In this document: one piece after another, positions 22,801-34,800 of the stretch | Layout: each line of letters starts with the position of its first letter | Position numbering within the stretch: the stretch's first letter is position 1 | NCBI GenBank assembly: GCA_903813345.2 | Contig: CAIIXF020000010.1 | Span: 29,940,828-30,004,827 of the forward strand | Source of the DNA: Owenia fusiformis | Lineage: Eukaryota > Annelida > Polychaeta > Sabellida > Oweniidae | DNA: 64,000 nt | Direction: 5' to 3' | Notes under the pieces: model-generated | The model's database searches: none | What the model was told of the DNA's origin: nothing | Seen by the model: only the letters and a program-made list of their open reading frames with translations | Program-made: the position numbers and the translations under genes

Positions 22801-25800
22801 TCTTGTAATGTATTGAAACTTGTCAGTAATAGAATTTATGAGAGCACAAGAGTAACATCATTTTGTCGATTCTACATTTCCATTTATTTCTTCTTTTATC
22901 ATAGTGAACAACTGTCCAAGTCTACCAGAGATTGCCAATGGTATTAAGAGTGGAAATGGCACAGCATATAACACTGTTGTAAACTACACGTGTGATACAG
23001 GATATACTCTCGTTGGTAGCAGTAGCAGGCTGTGTTTGGCTAACAGTACTTGGTCAGGCACTGACGCCACATGCATAAGTAAGTATACATACCACTGTTG
23101 TAAACTACACGTGTGATACTGGATACACTCTCGTTGGTAGCAGTAGCAGGCTGTGTTTGGCTAACAGTACTTGGTCGGGCACTAACACCACGTGTATTAG
23201 TAAGTTTAAAATTGCTATGTTTTTACTGCACTGGGATGGCTAAGTATTTCTTCTTATTCATATGTAAATTATGCTAATGATCATCAGATGTTATAGTAGG
23301 GAATATGGTGTTTGACGATTTGTACATTTGATTAGGTTGTGACATTTGGCTTGAACCTAATTTTCACTTAAATACTTCTATGTGCTTACAATTTCCACAC
23401 CGTAAATTATATTCTCACATAAACTGGTCATCAGTGGTCTTAAGTTGTATTGTCATATTCAATATAATTTCACTTTTAACTTCAACCCCCTTAGTTAACG
23501 ATTGTGGAAGACTTCCAGATCCCGGGAATGGAACCGTTGATTCAACTGCTACTATCTTCAATACTACCCTAACGTTCTCATGTAACGACGGGTATAGTCT
23601 CTCTGGAAGCACAAGCAGAACGTGCCAGGCCAATTCAACATGGGACGGTACAGAGACAGTCTGTACAAGTAAGTCCAAACTACCAAATATGAATATATAT
23701 TATATTACCTTTCAGTAAATGACTGCGGAACACTTCCAGCTCCCAGTAATGGTACAGTTGATTCAACTACTAGCACCTTTAATACTACTATTACATTCTC
23801 GTGTAACACCGGCTATAGTCTCTCTGGAAGTACAAACAGAACGTGCCAGGCCAATTCAACATGGGATGGTACAGAGACAGTATGCACAAGTAAGACTTGT
23901 TAACCCTTTGAAAATCCTTATAGATTTAGGTCCCAACTTAATATGCGCAAGTACCAAAGGGAAAGGACAAAACTTATCACAGAAAACAGCAAAAAAGAAA
24001 ACATCTGAGAATACACAAGTCATAACTCATAAAGTACTCATGGTGACAGAGGTATTGCGTCCTTCATGGATAAATGATCACATATTGTTCTTTTGCCATT
24101 TTCTAAAGAGTGGTCTTAAAAAACATTGGGATCGTCATCTCAAATTGAATATTATCGGAATATAAAAAAGAATATTTTATCAAGATATGTACTTTTAATT
24201 GATGATATTTGAACAATTCCCATAAATTATTGAACAAGCTATATTAATCCCATTAATTCTTTTACAAGTTAACATGGTTAACATGAACAGGATTTTTTAT
24301 TACCAAAAACGAAACTCCCACTTTCAAAACTCCCAAAGAAGAATTTACAGCACTTACTATTGTCATATTTTAGTCGTAGACTGTGGACAGCTAAATCCTC
24401 CTATAGGATATGCCTCTGTTGCTGGCAGTAGCTACACATACAACTCAGTTGTGACATTCACCTGTCAGACTGGCTACAATCTTTTAGGAAGCTCATCTAG
24501 GACATGCCAGGGTGACGGCACGTGGTCAGGAACTGAAACCAATTGCACACGTAAGCTTCTTTGAAATTTAAATCTCAAATGCTAGACATGAAGAATCAAT
24601 AGTGAGTTCCTCAAGGGTATATCAGAGTATCGGCACGTGGTCAGGAACTGAAATCTATTGCACACGTATAAGCGGCGTGTATTATGAAATTTCTAAGTTA
24701 AATCTGAAGCACTATTTTCACATTTTAAATCTCATTTCATTTGATGTATTCAAAATTTGCTTGTGAAAAATATATGATATCTGTATCAAATGGCTACATT
24801 TTTGTAATTGCTTGTGAAACTATGAGATGTTAAAATATGTACCTCTCATTTTAGTGATAGATTGCGGTGTCCTAGACACCCCTGAGAATGGGGCTGTATT
24901 CGGAAGCGCCACAACAACATACAGTTCAGTAAAAGTGTTCGAATGCAACACTGGATATTCGCTGTCAGGTAGTTCTATTAGAACTTGTCAACTTGACGGT
25001 ACTTGGAGTGGAACAAATACGTCATGTTCTGGTAAGTGCACGATATAAAAAAAACAGATTGTGAACTAGGTTGGTTCTGTTAAGTGCTACTATTGGTTTG
25101 TACTGCATGTACTGCATGTATCTAGTACATAATACCACCATGACATTTCATAGATGAGAAAAATGAGACGTCATGGTGGATCATTATGTATCCGTATTGA
25201 ATGTTCATTTTAGATTTCACAGATCTTTTCGTATTATTGACTCTGTTTAATCCTCATGGCTACAATGATTTATTGCTATACCCGTGGACTTTCTTTAAGT
25301 CCGTGATATACAGGTCTTTTAAAAAAAACGCAACGAGTAGTTATCTCGTAAAATCACAAAACTAGTGATGACTACATCAATTTCATTCAGTGTACCATTA
25401 AACCACGTCTCTCCTCTTTGCAATGATATGTCATTCATTGACATGTGGCAATGGTTGGGTGAGAAATTCTTTCATTCGCACAGTGGGTCAAAATCGGCTC
25501 TGCACCAAGTTTTAGATATTGCAAAAATCAGTGCAAGGGCTAAGTGCCAATGGAAGTTCCCCTGAATTGAATTGTTGTGACTTTTTCTTTTGGAGCTATC
25601 TCAGGAGCATCTGTGCTCACAATTCCTCCACCAGATATTGTAAAATCTCGAGAAAGAATTGCCCATGAGCTGCTTTTCTCTGCTTTAACCCACAGATGAC
25701 TCAGGGCTGAACCATGCATGACGTGGACAGATGAGCGCATCTTTATGTGCAAGGAAGTGGTGGCAATTTGGAGGGGTATAGGATGTGTTCTTGCAAGAGT

Positions 25801-28800
25801 ATGAACACTTTACTGTCTATGCCACACCTGTCACACCTTCTTCCAATATGCCCCTTGTACTGACTTTTGAAATGTTTAAAACTTGGGTGCGAGCTGAATG
25901 TTGCACCACTTTGCAAAATTAGTGATTATTCGGCCAGCCATGTCTCCCTGTGAATGAATGATATTCCATTGCAAAGAGGAGTAGTTTGGCTTTTTGCTAT
26001 ATTGAATGAAAAGGATGGAGTCAGCATCGGTTTTATGTTTTCTTCCAATATTGCATCGGGCTCCGTACACTGACTTTTGCGATGTTTATAACTTGGCCCC
26101 GAGCTAATTTTGGCCCACTTTGCAAATGGAATGATTACTCGACCAACCATGGCCAAATATCAATGAATGATATATCATTGTAAAGAGGAGACACATGGCT
26201 TTATGGCGAATTGAATAGAATCAATGCTGTTATCACTGGTTTTGTGCTTTTACGAGATAACAATCTGTTGCGTTTTTTATACGCACTGTACAATAGCAGT
26301 TCTTAAGGCTCAATTGCACTGAACAAGGAGATAGCATTCAAACGAAGTCTTTTTATATGTTAATTTCATTTAAATAAATGTATGGAATTTACTAATAGTT
26401 CTAGATTGCGGAATTCCTGCAGGGACCAACGGCTTAATAATTTCTTACAATACAACAACTGTAGGATCAGTGGCGATCTTGAGTTGTCCTGTAGGCACAA
26501 CTCTTATCCAGGGAAACTCGATTACGTGTCTGCCCAGTGGAGAATGGAGTTTTTCAGCAATTTTATGTTTAACAATCCAAGGTAAATGTTTGAGAATACT
26601 TGTATTGGTCTTGAAATTATAACTTTTTTCTCAACTTTCAGAAGGCATAGATGATAAGTAATGTCAACCTCAATGTGAATTGAAAATAGAGAATCATATG
26701 AATATTGTAACGACCCTTGGGTATGTCCATCGGGATCTATAATGTAATGTGCCAGATACTAAATCCGAAAGGGAGTGTGTTATATTCAATGCCAAGTGAG
26801 GGAGTCGAACCCAGGACCTTCCGCTCTCGAGCCGGACATTGTACTGATTCGGCCAAAGAGGCTAGCCACTACAGCCGAGACTGTAGTAGAGATTTGCTAT
26901 CGAAAGTCATTACAATATTTATTATCATCTATTGTTCTACATTTAGAGTAATGTTTTATATACAGAAACTTTTAATGTCCCATACTTGTAAACTTAAAAA
27001 TCATGAAAGATTGCAAAAACAAATGAATACCAAACTGGAGGAAATCTGATATCTAGTTTTCGTTTAACCCTAAACCTGAATAATTGATAGCCTTGTTATT
27101 TTCAGTTAAATTTTAGATTCGTAGCACTTCCCCCTTGAGCAAAATGTCCATAGCAGTTTTAAGCTACAAAGGCATATTAAATCCTGTTATTATGTTTTTT
27201 TTTATCATTTTCAATCTTTTAAAATGCCAACTTACCTTCTTCTATGTGTAAGTTTTGCAAAGAATTAAGAACTGATAAGTTTTTAATTCAATAACAGACA
27301 GAAGCTTTACATAAAGGTACATCTGTTCCAGTCGTAACATCTGCTCCAGCAACAACATCTGCTCCAGTAACAACATCTGCTCCCGTAACAACATCTGCTC
27401 CAGTAACAACATCTGCTCCCGTAACAACATCTGGCCCAACAGCTGGAACAAGTACTGCTCCATTAGGTACGTCTTTAAATAAAATTAGTTATTTCATCCT
27501 AGTAATGTCCAACTTAATATTTTTCTTATCCTACCTCTCAAATATATCATAGAGTAATTATAAAGGATATGGCTATATAATATAATAGGTGTACAATAAG
27601 AATGTTTTTCATCCAGCTCAATTTGCAAGCACCTGTCTGGCCAAGCATAATCAAGTGAGGGCCCTACATATAGACACACCCGCAATGACCTACAGCGCCT
27701 TAGCTGCTACAACGTCACAAGCCTGGGCGGATGATCTTGCATCCAGACAGGCATTTGAACACAGTGATTCAGGGAACTCAACCTTTAGAACAGGTGGGGA
27801 GAACTTGTATCTAAGTGGCACAACTGGTACTCCTGCAGATTTCCCAGATCAGTGTGCAAATGGAATCCAAGCTTGGTATGTGAAGATTTAATTAAATTAG
27901 TAAAACTAGAAATCGGTTAGTCCACGGACAAATTATTCAATTGGAAATATGTCACATTATATGCATTTCAGTGTAATATAACCATACAGAGGGTAGAGGG
28001 TATCTCCTGATTATTAAGAATTCTTGTATGGGATGATCCTTTTGGATTTTCCTAAGTACAAATAAGTTTTTATACATTGTCAATTTATTTCATCATAAAC
28101 ATTTTATACAAGAATGGCTTGCCAATCGCGTGAAGCATTAAAGGCTGAGCAATTGTAAATGCATGTTAATATGGAAGCAAAAAACGGTGTTTTTGTTTTT
28201 GTTGTTTAGCACTTGTAGAGACTTATAAACATTAGCTATTAGGAAAAAAGTCAATTAATAAATTTCATGAAAAATGCCATTGGCGTTCTATCGCTAGCAC
28301 AAAATAATGAATTTTTTGCTCTTGTTGCCTACTTATTAAAGAATTCATAACAAACTCGTAATTTTCTTTGGGACCCTCCAAGCAATTACTACCTATGTCT
28401 ACTATTTCCCTTACTGAGACCATGACATATGACCCACAGTCCGCCCTATTTCTCAGGCGAGCATTTTCCCGCCAAGCCAGATGGGTTATTCATATTCCAC
28501 AATGAAAATTAATTCATTTGATCCTATAAAATGAAATATTGCGTTTTGTCGAAAGGTCAGTCATCAAGTATCGTTCATTTGAGTAAAATAAAGGTAGATA
28601 TTCCAAAATTAACGAAAATTCTACACAGGTTTTGGGGGTCAACTCGAGAAACACAGACAATATGTTTTGTCTTACTGAACTGCATTCAAACCATAATACG
28701 TATTACTATGGTTGGAAATGAAAATTATTAGATTTTCGAGAAGAATTCCACACCAGGCGGCCATTTTGGATTTTACATGGCAATAATCTAAAAGCTGATA

Positions 28801-31800
28801 ACATATTCGCAATCTGCTCTAAAATTCTTCCCAGCTGAGTATCCGATGAAGTTCGAACGTGTGGAAAATAATTGCTATAGACCGATTCAAGTTACTTCAG
28901 TTTATTGTGCGTTTCTTAATCTGCTTCAGGTATGACGAAATTTCGGACTATAATTATGGTAGTCCAGGATTCAGTAGTGAAACTGGTCATTTTACTCAGG
29001 TTAGTAACGCAAATATAAACTATTCAGCAGCGCAACTATTTGTTTTACTCAAGAAGGTTGTAGAGATATCTAACTATTTTATTTTCTTTAGTCAGCTAAA
29101 ATAAAAAATAAATACTTTTAAGATAAGACTCTAGATATGCTGAATGAACTTCTGATTTAATTGACAATTTACCATTACAGGTCGTATGGGCAACGTCTTT
29201 AGAGGTTGGATGTGGTAGTTCACGATACACAGACATGAGTGGATTTATTAGAACATTGATTGTCTGCCAGTACATCCCCTCAGGAAACTACGCAGGACAG
29301 TTTGCAGCAAACGTTAAACCGCTTAAAGGTGGACAAACAACCACCTCAACAACTGCAACAAGTACATCAATCATTTCAACAACCGCAACATCCACCCCAA
29401 CATCTATGTCAACAAGTACACCACTTATTCCAACAACAACAACACCCGCCCTAACATCTATCTCAACAAGTACACCAATCATTTCAACAACTACCACACC
29501 CGCCCTAACATCTATCTCGACAAGTACACAAATTATTTCAACAAGCACAACATCCGTCTTAACGTCTATCTCAACAAGTACACCAATTATTTTAACAACC
29601 ACAACATCCGCCCTAACATCTATCTCAACAAGTACACCAATTCTTTCAACAACCACAACACCCACCTTAACATCTATCTCAAAAAGTACTCCAATTATTT
29701 CAACAACAACACCAGCCCTAACATCTATCTCAACAAGTTCACCAATTATGTCAACAACCACAACATCCGCCTTAACATCTATCTCAACAAGTACACCAAT
29801 TATTTCCACAACAACAACATCCGCCCTTAAATCTACCTCAACAAGTTCACCAATTATTCCAACAACCACAACACCCGCCTTAACATCTATCTCAACAAGT
29901 TCACCAATTATGTCAACAACCACAACATCCGCCTTAACATCTATCTCAACAAGTACACCAATTATTTCCACAACAACAACATCCGCCCTTAAATCTACCT
30001 CAACAAGTTCACCAATTATGTCAACAACCACAACATCCGCCTTAACATCTATCTCAACAAGTACACCAATTATTTCCACAACAACAACATCCGCCCTTAA
30101 ATCTACCTCAACAAGTTCACCAATTATTCCAACAACCACAACACCCGCCTTAACATCTATCTCAACAAGTTCACCAATTATGTCAACAACCACAACATCC
30201 GCCTTAACATCTATCTCAACAAGTACACCAATTATTTCCACAACAACAACATCCGCCCTTAAATCTACCTCAACAAGTTCACCAATTATGTCAACAACCA
30301 CAACATCCGCCTTAACATCTATCTCAACAAGTACACCAATTATTTCCACAACAACAACATCCGCCCTTAAATCTACCTCAACAAGTTCACCAATTATTCC
30401 AACAACCACAACACCCGCCTTAACATCTATCTCAACAAGTTCACCAATTATGTCAACAACCACAACATCCGCCTTAACATCTATCTCAACAAGTACACCA
30501 ATTATTTCCACAACAACAACATCCGCCCTTAAATCTACCTCAACAAGTTCACCAATTATGTCAACAACCACAACATCCGCCTTAACATCTATCTCAACAA
30601 GTACACCAATTATTTCCACAACAACAACATCCGCCCTTAAATCTACCTCAACAAGTTCACCAATTATTCCAACAACCACAACACCCGCCTTAACATCTAT
30701 CTCAACAAGTTCACCAATTATGTCAACAACCACAACATCCGCCTTAACATCTATCTCAACAAGTACACCAATTATTTCCACAACAACAACATCCGCCCTT
30801 AAATCTACCTCAACAAGTTCACCAATTATGTCAACAACCACAACATCCGCCTTAACATCTATCTCAACAAGTACACCAATTATTTCCACAACAACAACAT
30901 CCGCCCTTAAATCTACCTCAACAAGTTCACCAATTATTCCAACAACCACAACACCCGCCTTAACATCTATCTCAACAAGTTCACCAATTATGTCAACAAC
31001 CACAACATCCGCCTTAACATCTATCTCAACAAGTACACCAATTATTTCCACAACAACAACATCCGCCCTTAAATCTACCTCAACAAGTTCACCAATTATG
31101 TCAACAACCACAACATCCGCCTTAACATCTATCTCAACAAGTACACCAATTATTTCCACAACAACAACATCCGCCCTTAAATCTACCTCAACAAGTTCAC
31201 CAATTATTCCAACAACCACAACACCCGCCTTAACATCTATCTCAACAAGTTCACCAATTATGTCAACAACCACAACATCCGCCTTAACATCTATCTCAAC
31301 AAGTACACCAATTATTTCCACAACAACAACATCCGCCCTTAAATCTACCTCAACAAGTTCACCAATTATGTCAACAACCACAACATCCGCCTTAACATCT
31401 ATCTCAACAAGTACACCAATTATTTCCACAACAACAACATCCGCCCTTAAATCTACCTCAACAAGTTCACCAATTATTCCAACAACCACAACACCCGCCT
31501 TAACATCTATCTCAACAAGTTCACCAATTATGTCAACAACCACAACATCCGCCTTAACATCTATCTCAACAAGTACACCAATTATTTCCACAACAACAAC
31601 ATCCGCCCTTAAATCTACCTCAACAAGTTCACCAATTATGTCAACAACCACAACATCCGCCTTAACATCTATCTCAACAAGTACACCAATTATTTCCACA
31701 ACAACAACATCCGCCCTTAAATCTACCTCAACAAGTTCACCAATTATTCCAACAACCACAACACCCGCCTTAACATCTATCTCAACAAGTTCACCAATTA

Positions 31801-34800
31801 TGTCAACAACCACAACATCCGCCTTAACATCTATCTCAACAAGTACACCAATTATTTCCACAACAACAACATCCGCCCTTAAATCTACCTCAACAAGTTC
31901 ACCAATTATGTCAACAACCACAACATCCGCCTTAACATCTATCTCAACAAGTACACCAATTATTTCCACAACAACAACATCCGCCCTTAAATCTACCTCA
32001 ACAAGTTCACCAATTATTCCAACAACCACAACACCCGCCTTAACATCTATCTCAACAAGTTCACCAATTATGTCAACAACCACAACATCCGCCTTAACAT
32101 CTATCTCAACAAGTACACCAATTATTTCCACAACAACAACATCCGCCCTTAAATCTACCTCAACAAGTTCACCAATTATGTCAACAACCACAACATCCGC
32201 CTTAACATCTATCTCAACAAGTACACCAATTATTTCCACAACAACAACATCCGCCCTTAAATCTACCTCAACAAGTTCACCAATTATTCCAACAACCACA
32301 ACACCCGCCTTAACATCTATCTCAACAAGTTCACCAATTATGTCAACAACCACAACATCCGCCTTAACATCTATCTCAACAAGTACACCAATTATTTCCA
32401 CAACAACAACATCCGCCCTTAAATCTACCTCAACAAGTTCACCAATTATGTCAACAACCACAACATCCGCCTTAACATCTATCTCAACAAGTACACCAAT
32501 TATTTCCACAACAACAACATCCGCCCTTAAATCTACCTCAACAAGTTCACCAATTATTCCAACAACCACAACACCCGCCTTAACATCTATCTCAACAAGT
32601 TCACCAATTATGTCAACAACCACAACATCCGCCTTAACATCTATCTCAACAAGTACACCAATTATTTCCACAACAACAACATCCGCCCTTAAATCTACCT
32701 CAACAAGTTCACCAATTATGTCAACAACCACAACATCCGCCTTAACATCTATCTCAACAAGTACACCAATTATTTCCACAACAACAACATCCGCCCTTAA
32801 ATCTACCTCAACAAGTTCACCAATTATTCCAACAACCACAACACCCGCCTTAACATCTATCTCAACAAGTTCACCAATTATGTCAACAACCACAACATCC
32901 GCCTTAACATCTATCTCAACAAGTACACCAATTATTTCCACAACAACAACATCCGCCCTTAAATCTACCTCAACAAGTTCACCAATTATGTCAACAACCA
33001 CAACATCCGCCTTAACATCTATCTCAACAAGTACACCAATTATTTCCACAACAACAACATCCGCCCTTAAATCTACCTCAACAAGTTCACCAATTATTCC
33101 AACAACCACAACACCCGCCTTAACATCTATCTCAACAAGTTCACCAATTATGTCAACAACCACAACATCCGCCTTAACATCTATCTCAACAAGTACACCA
33201 ATTATTTCCACAACAACAACATCCGCCCTTAAATCTACCTCAACAAGTTCACCAATTATGTCAACAACCACAACATCCGCCTTAACATCTATCTCAACAA
33301 GTACACCAATTATTTCCACAACAACAACATCCGCCCTTAAATCTACCTCAACAAGTTCACCAATTATTCCAACAACCACAACACCCGCCTTAACATCTAT
33401 CTCAACAAGTTCACCAATTATGTCAACAACCACAACATCCGCCTTAACATCTATCTCAACAAGTACACCAATTATTTCCACAACAACAACATCCGCCCTT
33501 AAATCTACCTCAACAAGTTCACCAATTATGTCAACAACCACAACATCCGCCTTAACATCTATCTCAACAAGTACACCAATTATTTCCACAACAACAACAT
33601 CCGCCCTTAAATCTACCTCAACAAGTTCACCAATTATTCCAACAACCACAACACCCGCCTTAACATCTATCTCAACAAGTTCACCAATTATGTCAACAAC
33701 CACAACATCCGCCTTAACATCTATCTCAACAAGTACACCAATTATTTCCACAACAACAACATCCGCCCTTAAATCTACCTCAACAAGTTCACCAATTATG
33801 TCAACAACCACAACATCCGCCTTAACATCTATCTCAACAAGTACACCAATTATTTCCACAACAACAACATCCGCCCTTAAATCTACCTCAACAAGTTCAC
33901 CAATTATTCCAACAACCACAACACCCGCCTTAACATCTATCTCAACAAGTTCACCAATTATGTCAACAACCACAACATCCGCCTTAACATCTATCTCAAC
34001 AAGTACACCAATTATTTCCACAACAACAACATCCGCCCTTAAATCTACCTCAACAAGTTCACCAATTATGTCAACAACCACAACATCCGCCTTAACATCT
34101 ATCTCAACAAGTACACCAATTATTTCCACAACAACAACATCCGCCCTTAAATCTACCTCAACAAGTTCACCAATTATTCCAACAACCACAACACCCGCCT
34201 TAACATCTATCTCAACAAGTTCACCAATTATGTCAACAACCACAACATCCGCCTTAACATCTATCTCAACAAGTACACCAATTATTTCCACAACAACAAC
34301 ATCCGCCCTTAAATCTACCTCAACAAGTTCACCAATTATGTCAACAACCACAACATCCGCCTTAACATCTATCTCAACAAGTACACCAATTATTTCCACA
34401 ACAACAACATCCGCCCTTAAATCTACCTCAACAAGTTCACCAATTATTCCAACAACCACAACACCCGCCTTAACATCTATCTCAACAAGTTCACCAATTA
34501 TGTCAACAACCACAACATCCGCCTTAACATCTATCTCAACAAGTACACCAATTATTTCCACAACAACAACATCCGCCCTTAAATCTACCTCAACAAGTTC
34601 ACCAATTATGTCAACAACCACAACATCCGCCTTAACATCTATCTCAACAAGTACACCAATTATTTCCACAACAACAACATCCGCCCTTAAATCTACCTCA
34701 ACAAGTTCACCAATTATTCCAACAACCACAACACCCGCCTTAACATCTATCTCAACAAGTTCACCAATTATGTCAACAACCACAACATCCGCCTTAACAT

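Noticed and set aside
23091-23210. A ninth functional CCP exon
   Set aside because: It has a donor but no acceptor and only the second half of the domain.
26800-26880. Functional tRNA gene on the minus strand
   Set aside because: The cloverleaf is only partly formed (acceptor stem pairs poorly) and it has a SINE tail shared with the 11.5-kb copy.
27111-27296. Extra exon starting after the AG at 27,107
   Set aside because: In the required phase it meets TAG within three codons.
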